Of a DNA stretch of 6,631 bases, positions 1 to 4,397 are shown one piece after another. Under the pieces are notes generated by a model that did no database searches, had not been told where the DNA came from, and saw only the letters and a program-made list of their open reading frames with translations. This stretch comes from Dehalococcoidia bacterium (GTDB taxonomy: Bacteria; Chloroflexota; Dehalococcoidia; GIF9; AB-539-J10), in the NCBI GenBank assembly GCA_030603265.1, contig JAUVYD010000088.1, forward strand, positions 1 through 6,631. Reading direction: 5' to 3'. Each line of letters opens with the position of its first letter. The first letter of the stretch is position 1. A program made the translations under genes and the position numbers.

Positions 1-1
1 C

Positions 2-94
2 GAGCTATCCGCTTCCTACGACAAGGGCTTGCTGAAGATTGTGGATGAGTATTTCTGGTGGACGGTGACGAGACCCTTTTCCCTGGTGACGTGA
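2..94 (+). CDS. 3' end of an unidentified protein gene (partial)
   Basis: The frame starting at base 2 is open from the left edge to a TGA at 92-94, giving about 30 C-terminal residues that include LLKIVDEYFWWTVTRPF. The mix of acidic, aromatic and hydrophobic residues reads like real coding sequence, and the other plus-strand frame I checked stops early. The Trp-Trp pair and the hydrophobic run would fit the end of a membrane or periplasmic protein, but there is too little to name a family. No continuation is possible past the stop. The next 164 bases before the tRNA-Gly gene hold nothing I can support as a gene. Being open by chance over 30 codons in GC-rich DNA is quite possible, so confidence is moderate. 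Confidence 0.45.
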   Translation, partial: ELSASYDKGLLKIVDEYFWWTVTRPFSLVT

Positions 95-258
95 TTGACG
101 TCAGGAACGCCCGCCAGGAAGCTCGCGGAGTCGAGGACGGAACGCATTCACGCCGGTGACAGGATTCGGACTGGAGTCGAAGGCGTGGAGTGGACACTCT
201 GGCGTAGGAGTAGTGTGTTCATGTTCGCGGCGCGACGAGACATCCTCGTTCAGAATGG

Positions 259-333
259 TGGAGCGGGCGACGGGATTCGAACCCGCGACAGCCTGCTTGG
301 GAAGCAGGAACTCTACCACTGAGTTACACCCGC
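259..333 (-). tRNA. tRNA-Gly, anticodon CCC
   Basis: The minus strand folds into a complete cloverleaf of 72 bases plus an encoded CCA (259-261). The acceptor stem is GCGGGTG/CGCCCGC with one G-U pair. The D stem is ACTC/GAGT. The anticodon stem is CCTGC/GCAGG around loop TTCCCAA, so the anticodon is CCC, reading the glycine codon GGG. The T arm is GCGGG-TTCGAAT-CCCGT. The discriminator base is T, at 262. CCC is the most specialised glycine isoacceptor, since a TCC tRNA can read GGG by wobble; its presence fits a GC-rich genome. It is preceded by its own promoter (346-374), and I see no clear hairpin plus T-run terminator downstream. Confidence 0.97.
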
Positions 334-345
334 TCGTGGCTTTCC

Positions 346-374
346 ATTATCGGCTGCGTGCCGACATGTGTCAA
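346..374 (-). promoter_or_regulatory. Promoter of the tRNA-Gly gene
   Basis: Reading the minus strand, a perfect -35 box TTGACA (374-369) is followed by a 17-base spacer and a -10 box GATAAT (351-346), which matches five of six consensus bases. Transcription would start near base 339, leaving a 5' leader of only about five bases before the mature tRNA end at 333. This is the best consensus housekeeping-sigma promoter in the window. It lies just after the stop of the upstream condensing-enzyme gene, so the tRNA need not depend on read-through. Confidence 0.85.
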
Positions 375-386
375 GGTCGCAGCGTG

Positions 387-1625
387 CTATTCGGGCGGCA
401 CCATCGTCAGCAACTTGCGCGATATGTCCGGGTACTTGCAGATGAACTTAAGCTCGTCTGTAGTAAGCGGCTTCTGCGCCAGCACGTTGGCGTAGCGCAC
501 CAGCTCCAGTTTCTTGCGTGCGTCGTCTGCATCCTCGAATGTCACGGCCATTCGGCCCATAAGGTGGCGGAAGCCGGAAACACCGCCATACTCGCCGGAG
601 CAGATCTCCCTGCCGGTCTCAACAAGCTCCGGTTCGCCGCGCCCGAGCTCCGAGAAGCTGTACAGCTCGTAGTTTTCAGGGTCCTTCAGGACGCCGTCTG
701 CATGAATACCCGATGCGTGCGCGAAGGCGTTGGCACCCACACCTGTCTGGTTGATGGGAATAGGAACGCCGAATGCGTAGCTGGCGAACTGCGCCGTCTT
801 CCATGCCCTGGTCAGGGTGATGGGCCTGCCCAGCTCGTATTTGCCCGCGAAGCCCTTGGACTTGGTCACGGCAAGAATCGTGGCGACCAGATCCGCGTTG
901 CCTGCGCGCTCACCGATGCCATTCACCGTCGTGTTGATGTAGACATCCTGGCCGCCGTCAAGCGCGCCCTTGGCCCCGGCGAGGGAGTTCGCTACTGCCA
1001 TCCCCAGGTCGCCGTGGCAATGCACTTCGAGCGGCAACTCGATGGTCTCGGCAAGGGTCTTCACCGCGTCGTAGATGCTGAACGGGTTGTCGTAGCCGAG
1101 AGTGTCGCAGTAACGCACCCTGTCGGCGCCGTGCTCCTTGGCGGCGCGGGAGAACCTGATGAGGAATTCAAGATTGGTTCGAGACGCGTCCTCCGCGTTG
1201 ATGCCCACAGACTCCGCTCCATGCTCTTTGGCGGCATCAAGAGCCTTGGTCATGGACGCTATGACATCGTCTTCTGTCACGCGACCGCCCCACTTCCCTT
1301 GAATCATCTGCTGGGATGTTGAGATGGAGAGGTTCATGTGCTTCAGCTTCGGAACCATGCTGAAGGCGGTGTGAACATCCTCGACGGTCGCCCTGAGCCA
1401 GCCAGCCAACCGGATGGGGCGCATCTTGCCCATCTCCTGCAGTTCCAAGTTGGCCTGGAGGTACAAAGACTCGTGCTTCGTGGTCGGGAAACCGAACTCG
1501 GACTGGAAGACGCCCATCCTGTTGAGATAGCGGTTCAGCATCGTCTTCTCCAGCTTGGAAAGGCCAAGCCGGGCAGTCTGAACACCGTCGCGGTTGGTTA
1601 CGTCCAAGAAGTAGATTCCGGGCAT
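387..1625 (-). CDS. HMGL-like acyltransferase: homocitrate / 2-isopropylmalate / Re-citrate synthase family
   Basis: The protein has 412 residues and belongs to the enzymes that condense acetyl-CoA with a 2-oxoacid on a TIM barrel using a divalent metal. Visible signatures are DVTNRDGVQ at 8-16 (the R-D-G-x-Q motif with a metal-binding Asp), the metal-binding pair HCH at 202-204 in HCHGDLGMA, GIGERAGNADL at 236-246, and GVGANAFAHASGIHADG from about 295 to 311, typical of the C-terminal subdomain. It is shorter than a full LeuA (about 510 residues) and lacks the leucine-sensing regulatory domain, so feedback-regulated isopropylmalate synthase is unlikely. Homocitrate synthase and Re-citrate synthase are the best candidates; I favour Re-citrate synthase weakly. 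The ATG at 1625 is chosen because GGAGG lies eight bases upstream. A longer open frame to 2000 runs through repeat DNA and is not believed. Confidence 0.9.
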   Translation of the reverse strand: MPGIYFLDVTNRDGVQTARLGLSKLEKTMLNRYLNRMGVFQSEFGFPTTKHESLYLQANLELQEMGKMRPIRLAGWLRATVEDVHTAFSMVPKLKHMNLSISTSQQMIQGKWGGRVTEDDVIASMTKALDAAKEHGAESVGINAEDASRTNLEFLIRFSRAAKEHGADRVRYCDTLGYDNPFSIYDAVKTLAETIELPLEVHCHGDLGMAVANSLAGAKGALDGGQDVYINTTVNGIGERAGNADLVATILAVTKSKGFAGKYELGRPITLTRAWKTAQFASYAFGVPIPINQTGVGANAFAHASGIHADGVLKDPENYELYSFSELGRGEPELVETGREICSGEYGGVSGFRHLMGRMAVTFEDADDARKKLELVRYANVLAQKPLTTDELKFICKYPDISRKLLTMVPPE

Positions 1626-1633
1626 AGTGTCTG

Positions 1634-1638
1634 CCTCC
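1634..1638 (-). promoter_or_regulatory. Shine-Dalgarno of the condensing-enzyme gene
   Basis: On the minus strand GGAGG is separated by eight bases (CAGACACT) from the ATG at 1625. This decides the start against an in-frame ATG at 1640, which overlaps the Shine-Dalgarno itself, and against starts further upstream. It is the strongest ribosome binding site in the window. Confidence 0.85.
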
Positions 1639-1658
1639 ATACGAAAGATGAAGGAGAA

Positions 1659-1688
1659 ACTGTATCGCATGGCCTCGGTGTCAGTCAA
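1659..1688 (-). promoter_or_regulatory. Probable promoter of the condensing-enzyme gene
   Basis: On the minus strand TTGACT (1688-1683, five of six consensus bases) is followed by an 18-base spacer and TACAGT (1664-1659, four of six). The predicted start near 1652 gives a 5' leader of roughly 27 bases containing the GGAGG site. A short dyad (1689-1702) abuts the upstream edge of the -35 box. The -10 box is imperfect, so confidence is moderate. Confidence 0.5.
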
Positions 1689-1702
1689 AGGTGCTGCCAC
1701 CT
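1689..1702. repeat. Short inverted repeat touching the -35 box
   Basis: On the minus strand AGGTG-GCAG-CACCT forms a perfect five-base-pair dyad whose edge touches the TTGACT -35 box of the condensing-enzyme promoter. The position suits an operator for a DNA-binding regulator. It could equally be the tail of an RNA leader if transcription starts further upstream. The dyad is seen directly; the role is inferred. Confidence 0.4.
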
Positions 1703-1762
1703 GTTGTTGGTGTCCAGCGAAAATGCCCTCTTGGGAGGTCAGCGGTCCTGTCACCTTCGCGC

Positions 1763-1788
1763 GGTGGCGGCACGTGACCGCGGCCACC
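1763..1788. repeat. GC-rich hairpin
   Basis: GGTGG (1763-1767) pairs with CCACC (1784-1788), and inside it CGG (1768-1770) pairs with CCG (1778-1780) around a seven-base loop. There is no T-run on either strand, so it is not a classical terminator. It sits just upstream of the condensing-enzyme promoter and next to the palindrome cluster. Confidence 0.5.
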
Positions 1789-1789
1789 T

Positions 1790-1800
1790 GGTTTGAAACC
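1790..1800. repeat. Palindromic repeat core, copy 0 (partial)
   Basis: GGTTTGAAACC is an exact dyad with arms GGTTT/AAACC, followed by CGCCCC. It looks like the core and right arm of the same GTAGGGGCG-type palindrome seen in the copies further right, with the left arm degraded. It is the weakest member of the group. Confidence 0.35.
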
Positions 1801-1853
1801 CGCCCCGGCGATGATTCGTGCCTTGCCCCAGGGTCGATGGGGAGGGTTCGGAT

Positions 1854-1876
1854 GTAGGGTAGTTCGTGAACGGCCC
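1854..1876 (+). repeat. Palindromic repeat, copy 1 (degenerate)
   Basis: GTAGGG with a GGTTCG sequence just upstream leads into a decayed dyad at 1857-1876. The outer arms GGG/CCC and the inner GTT/AAC still pair, with one T-G wobble and one mismatch between them. It shares the order GGTTCG, GATGTAGGG, GTTCG, GAAC, CCCG with copy 2, about 90 bases downstream, so the two form a direct repeat. Confidence 0.6.
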
Positions 1877-1895
1877 GGCAATCGATGAAGGTCGC

Positions 1896-1915
1896 GGCAA
1901 CAACCCATGGTTGCC
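1896..1915. repeat. Inverted repeat GGCAAC / GTTGCC
   Basis: GGCAAC (1896-1901) and GTTGCC (1910-1915) form a perfect six-base stem around an eight-base loop, midway between palindrome copies 1 and 2. It does not share the GTAGGGG arm, so it may be a separate dyad or a spacer structure. Confidence 0.4.
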
Positions 1916-1942
1916 CGTGGGGACGTGGTGGTGGTTCGTGAT

Positions 1943-1967
1943 GTAGGGGTCGTTCGGGAACGACCCG
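1943..1967 (+). repeat. Palindromic repeat, copy 2
   Basis: GTAGG leads into a perfect eight-base-pair hairpin, GGGTCGTT (1947-1954) and AACGACCC (1959-1966), around the loop CGGG. It is preceded by TGAT and followed by GTCCCC. Together with copy 3 it defines the form TGTAGGGG, CG, TTCGGGAA, CG, CCCG, with compensating changes in the stem (T-A here, C-G in copy 3) that keep pairing. Confidence 0.75.
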
Positions 1968-2056
1968 TCCCCCGTTCGTGACTACGGTCACCCACATCAC
2001 CCCCGCGCTATTCTCGTCCTACTCAATGGCTACGACCGCGTCTTGCCACAATCACC

Positions 2057-2081
2057 GGGCGCTTCCCGAAGCGCCCCTACA
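2057..2081 (-). repeat. Palindromic repeat, copy 3 (inverted)
   Basis: GGGCGCTT (2057-2064) and AAGCGCCC (2069-2076) form a perfect eight-base-pair stem around CCCG, followed by CTACA. Read on the minus strand it starts TGTAGGGGCGCTTCGGGAAG, matching copy 2, so copies 2 and 3 are inverted relative to each other across about 90 bases. This is the best conserved copy. Confidence 0.75.
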
Positions 2082-2125
2082 GCAGACCACACCCCTATCC
2101 CCAGGCACCCGCAACGTGCTCTACA

Positions 2126-2215
2126 ATGATTGGGCTCGTGGTTACCAGCCTCTTCCACCCCTTCCTGCTCAGCATCACCATCTCCTGCATACTGACATTT
2201 TCGCTGAACAGTTAG
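2126..2215 (+). CDS. Possible 29-residue hydrophobic micro-ORF
   Basis: ATG at 2126 opens a 29-codon frame ending in TAG at 2213-2215. Its translation is strongly hydrophobic, including FLLSITISCILTF, enough for one membrane span with almost no charge. There is no Shine-Dalgarno upstream, and a -10-like TACAAT overlaps the start codon in an unhelpful place. Small hydrophobic peptides of this kind occur as type I toxins or membrane regulators, but pyrimidine-rich non-coding DNA also translates to such residues. I recognise no family; chance is the leading explanation. Confidence 0.12.
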   Translation: MIGLVVTSLFHPFLLSITISCILTFSLNS

Positions 2216-2241
2216 GGGAGGAGAGAATCGTAGACCATCAA

Positions 2242-2257
2242 CAGCAAGGTGTTGCTG
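2242..2257. repeat. Hairpin upstream of the argC promoter
   Basis: CAGCAA (2242-2247) and TTGCTG (2252-2257) form a perfect six-base stem with loop GGTG, about 50 bases upstream of the argC -10 box. No T-run follows. It could be a regulator site; it bears no obvious resemblance to the AT-rich ARG box known from enterobacterial ArgR targets. Confidence 0.4.
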
Positions 2258-2287
2258 CCTGTCGCTCCTTCCCGCCCCCTGGAGCAG

Positions 2288-2316
2288 GTGAGCCGCGAAT
2301 GTTCGTAGTGTATAAT
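2288..2316 (+). promoter_or_regulatory. argC promoter with very short leader
   Basis: A perfect -10 box TATAAT at 2311-2316 lies 14 bases before the argC ATG. At the 17-base spacing the -35 position is GTGAGC (2288-2293), three of six matches, so activity probably rests on the -10 box or an activator. Transcription should start around 2323, giving a leader of about seven bases with no Shine-Dalgarno. Confidence 0.6.
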
Positions 2317-2330
2317 TGCATCTCTGAACC

Positions 2331-3371
2331 ATGGCACAAACTCGCGTCGCAATCGTAAACGTCACCGGTTACATCGGGGTTGACTTGGCTCGCCTGCTTT
2401 TGCAGCATCCCGAGGTCGACCTTTGTTGCGTGACCGGGCGCAGTCTTGCCGGTAAGCGCCTGTCTGAGGTCTTCCCGCATCTCGCAGGCTCCGAATTGGT
2501 GATACAGCCCGGGCTTGACGCCTCGGTGGACTTCGTATTCTCAGCCATGCCGCACAAGGCGAGCGCCGAGATCGTCGAGCCCCTGGTGAAGCAGGGGTTA
2601 AGACTCATCGACGTCAGCGCCGATTTCAGGCTCAAGGACCCGCGCGAGTACGAGACATGGTATGGCGCCCCACATCCATGCCCGCAGCTTCTCACGACTG
2701 CCGTGTACGGCCTGCCGGAGCTGCACCGCACCGAAATCGCTCAGGCGCATCTTGTCGCCAATCCCGGCTGCTATCCAACAGGCGCGATACTGGCCTTAGC
2801 GCCGGCGATGGCCACGGGCATGACAGAAGGCGACATAATCGTTGACAGTAAGTCAGGCGTCTCCGGGGCCGGCCGCAGTCTGGCCCTCACGACCCACTAC
2901 GCTGAGTGCAACGAGAGCGTGGCCGCATATGCGGTGGAAGGGCACAGGCACATGCCGGAAATCCGGCAGGAGTGCGCGGGACTTGACTCAAACGCAGGTG
3001 ACGTGATCTTTCAGCCCCATCTCGTTCCGATGACGAGGGGCATACTCAGCACATGTTACCTGCGGCTGTCACAGGATTGGCTGCAGGGAATATCCGACCC
3101 CGTGCAGGCAGTCCTGCAGGCGTATCGCGACTTCTATGCGGATGCGCCGTTCGTACACGTGGTAGACTTGCCTCCGGCCACGAAGCACGTGTGGGGCAGC
3201 AACTATTGCCACGTCTTTCCGCGACTCGATTGCCGGACGGGTCGTTTGCTCGTCATAAGCTGTATTGATAACCTTGTCAAGGGTGGGGCAGGGGAGGCCG
3301 TCCAGAACATGAACCTGATGTGTGGGTTCCCTGAGACATGCGGCCTCGACTCGCTGCCAGTCTACCCGTGA
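2331..3371 (+). CDS. argC: N-acetyl-gamma-glutamyl-phosphate reductase
   Basis: This 346-residue cytoplasmic enzyme catalyses the third step of arginine synthesis, the NADPH-dependent reduction of N-acetylglutamyl 5-phosphate to the semialdehyde. Visible signs are the N-terminal nucleotide-binding turn NVTGYIG (10-16) before DLARLLLQHPE, the motif DVSADFRL (94-101), the catalytic cysteine Cys147 in NPGCYPTGA, SGVSGAGR (175-182), and the HRHMPEI motif (205-211) carrying the catalytic histidine. The length is typical of the long ArgC type. The first glycine of the usual GxSGYxG turn is Asn10. ATG 2331 is the first possible start after an in-frame TGA at 2325-2327. No other arg gene is next to it. 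tRNA-Glu follows after 11 bases and is probably on the same transcript. A role in lysine synthesis through a shared reductase cannot be excluded. Confidence 0.95.
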   Translation: MAQTRVAIVNVTGYIGVDLARLLLQHPEVDLCCVTGRSLAGKRLSEVFPHLAGSELVIQPGLDASVDFVFSAMPHKASAEIVEPLVKQGLRLIDVSADFRLKDPREYETWYGAPHPCPQLLTTAVYGLPELHRTEIAQAHLVANPGCYPTGAILALAPAMATGMTEGDIIVDSKSGVSGAGRSLALTTHYAECNESVAAYAVEGHRHMPEIRQECAGLDSNAGDVIFQPHLVPMTRGILSTCYLRLSQDWLQGISDPVQAVLQAYRDFYADAPFVHVVDLPPATKHVWGSNYCHVFPRLDCRTGRLLVISCIDNLVKGGAGEAVQNMNLMCGFPETCGLDSLPVYP

Positions 3372-3382
3372 AGTTCCTGCAC

Positions 3383-3456
3383 GCCCTCATCGTCTAGAGG
3401 CCTAGGACGCCAGCCTTTCAAGCTGGAGATCAGGGGTTCGAATCCCCTTGGGGGCA
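3383..3456 (+). tRNA. tRNA-Glu, anticodon TTC
   Basis: A full cloverleaf of 74 bases is visible. The acceptor stem is GCCCTCA/TGGGGGC with one T-G pair. The D arm contains GTCTAGAGGCCTAGGAC, typical of glutamate tRNAs. The anticodon stem is CCAGC/GCTGG around CTTTCAA, giving anticodon TTC. The T arm is AGGGG-TTCGAAT-CCCCT. The discriminator is A3456 and CCA is not encoded (CTCC follows), unlike the tRNA-Gly gene in this window. It starts 11 bases after the argC stop with no promoter of its own visible, so it is likely processed from the argC transcript. A TCTCTTTT tract follows and converges on the pcm stop. Confidence 0.97.
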
Positions 3457-3467
3457 CTCCTCTCTTT

Positions 3468-4106
3468 TCACGCTCGCCAGGCGCCGTCCCCAATGAGCGG
3501 CACGAAGTAGCATGTGCCCATGTTCTCGACTTTGTCGCCTTCTTGCAACCTTGTTATCTTCAGGAGGTCCTGCTGGAAGCGCGAGCCGACCGGAATGACG
3601 AGGCGACCGCGCCACTTGAGCTGGCCGAGGAGCATCGCCGGCACCGAGGGGGCTCCTGCGGAAACGATGATTGCGTCGTACGGGGCGTCGTCGAGCCACC
3701 CGAGGGTCGACTTCGAAACCAGATGGACGGCGACGTTCTTGTGTCCGAGTCTGCCGAGGACATCAGCGGCGGACTCCGCCAGTTCGGGGACAATCTCGAC
3801 ACTCACGACCTTCTCAGCCAGCAGTCCCAATATGGCCGCCACATAGCCGCTGCCGGTTCCCAACTCCAGGACCTTGTCACTGCTCTTCAAGTGGAGAGCC
3901 TGAATCATGAGCGCGACGATGAAGGGTTGAGAGATGGTCTGGCCGTATCCGATGCTTAGAGGATGGTCGTCGTAGGCCGCCTGCAGGTCATCCGGCAGAA
4001 CAAACTTCTCCCGCGGGACACGCTTCATCGCCTCGACGACCCGCCGGTCGCGAATCTCCCACGAGAGATGCTTGAAAAGCTGTGTCCTGGCTGCCTCGAG
4101 ACCCAC
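3468..4106 (-). CDS. pcm: Protein-L-isoaspartate O-methyltransferase
   Basis: This 212-residue cytosolic repair enzyme transfers methyl from S-adenosylmethionine to L-isoaspartyl residues of aged proteins. The family signature GYGQTISQPFIVA lies at 53-65, with the conserved Ser59 in TISQP. SAM motif I is VLELGTGSGY at 79-88, the acidic residue after beta-2 is in SVEIVPELA (102-110), YDAIIVSAGAPSVP spans 143-156, and the C-terminal FVPLIGDGAW is at 201-210. The usual GDG before T-L-G-W is replaced by SKS (131-133), which is unusual. The start is GTG at 4106, preceded after ten bases by GAGG (4117-4120). It is the last gene of the recombinase / membrane-protein / pcm cluster, 25 bases after its neighbour, and its stop lies 11 bases from tRNA-Glu on the other strand. 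Confidence 0.94.
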   Translation of the reverse strand: MGLEAARTQLFKHLSWEIRDRRVVEAMKRVPREKFVLPDDLQAAYDDHPLSIGYGQTISQPFIVALMIQALHLKSSDKVLELGTGSGYVAAILGLLAEKVVSVEIVPELAESAADVLGRLGHKNVAVHLVSKSTLGWLDDAPYDAIIVSAGAPSVPAMLLGQLKWRGRLVIPVGSRFQQDLLKITRLQEGDKVENMGTCYFVPLIGDGAWRA

Positions 4107-4116
4107 GTAGAGTCAA

Positions 4117-4120
4117 CCTC
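4117..4120 (-). promoter_or_regulatory. Shine-Dalgarno of pcm
   Basis: GAGG on the minus strand stands ten bases before the GTG at 4106. It supports the GTG start, for which there is no nearby ATG giving the complete N-terminus. Confidence 0.6.
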
Positions 4121-4131
4121 GAGATAGGCGT

Positions 4132-4392
4132 TCAGCCGATCACGGCATTGAGAATGAGCAGCACGATTAGGAAGGCACCCGCGAGAATGCCAATCTGCTT
4201 CAGTTCGGCATTCACGTAGCGGTAGCGCTCGCCGAACTCCTCCCACGTAGCGCCGGGTGCCGCCTTAGCGGTAACGCGCATGCGTCGTGGCTCGTCTGCC
4301 TGCGCCTGCGCGGTAATGGAGATGGCCCCGGCAGGGCGCACTGCTCCGGCTGGAATCTTGCGTGACTGATTGCGACGCTGCTTCTTTCCCAT
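4132..4392 (-). CDS. Small single-pass membrane protein of unknown function
   Basis: An 86-residue protein. The first 12 residues are strongly basic (GKKQRRNQSRK), then comes a flexible Ala/Pro/Gly-rich region to about residue 48, an amphipathic stretch WEEFGERYRYVNAELKQ (50-66), and one C-terminal membrane span, roughly 67-85 (ending LIVLLILNAVIG). The order of charged tail, amphipathic helix and terminal span recalls SecE in outline, but the SecE signature around its conserved Trp-Pro is absent and no nusG or ribosomal genes are nearby, so I do not call it SecE. It begins five bases after the recombinase stop, with only a weak AGG as ribosome site, which suggests translational coupling. The reading frame is supported by this spacing and by the coherent topology. 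Confidence 0.72.
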   Translation of the reverse strand: MGKKQRRNQSRKIPAGAVRPAGAISITAQAQADEPRRMRVTAKAAPGATWEEFGERYRYVNAELKQIGILAGAFLIVLLILNAVIG

Positions 4393-4397
4393 ATGAC

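Larger units (their letters stand above)
1641..2330. other. 690-base gene-free region between two divergent genes
   Basis: No convincing protein gene lies between the condensing enzyme (minus) and argC (plus). Several open frames cross it, but their translations are rich in Arg, Pro, Ser and Thr and follow the palindromes instead of a protein pattern. The stretch holds the two gene promoters at its ends, a set of related palindromes between about 1790 and 2081, other hairpins (1689-1702, 1763-1788, 1896-1915, 2242-2257), and a pyrimidine-rich stretch around 2140-2190 that contains a 29-codon hydrophobic micro-ORF. A purine-rich, Shine-Dalgarno-like run at 2215-2223 has no start codon at a usable distance. 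Confidence 0.75.

Noticed and set aside
150..180. Sequence resembling the T arm of a tRNA (GACAGGATTCGGACTGG), possible decayed second tRNA
   Set aside because: About 15 of 21 bases match the nearby tRNA-Gly T arm, but the T stem does not pair and no acceptor or anticodon arm can be found.
235..249. Hairpin ACGAG-CTCGT as terminator of tRNA-Gly
   Set aside because: The stem has only five pairs and no T-run follows on the minus strand, so a terminator call is not supported.
95..345. Short reading frames over the tRNA-Gly gene with translations such as GAGDGIRTRDS and ERATGFEPAT
   Set aside because: These are translations of the tRNA itself, a well-known source of false proteins; the cloverleaf explains the sequence fully.
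156..1322. 388-codon plus-strand reading frame
   Set aside because: It runs antisense to the condensing-enzyme gene and through the tRNA; it shows no domain, and long antisense frames are common opposite GC-rich genes.
1626..2000. N-terminal extension of 125 residues on the condensing enzyme
   Set aside because: It would translate through the palindrome repeats and the probable promoter, shows no family similarity, and a strong GGAGG site marks the ATG at 1625.
2122..2127. TACAAT as a -10 box upstream of argC
   Set aside because: No -35 match at 16-18 bases and no gene at a suitable distance; the TATAAT at 2311 is far better placed.
2215..2223. GGGGAGGAG as the ribosome site of a small gene
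   Set aside because: No ATG, GTG or TTG follows within the usable distance; the first GTG is about 25 bases away and its 20-codon frame has no coding character.
4132..4392. Small membrane protein as SecE
   Set aside because: The layout is similar, but the conserved SecE core and the usual nusG/ribosomal-protein neighbours are absent.
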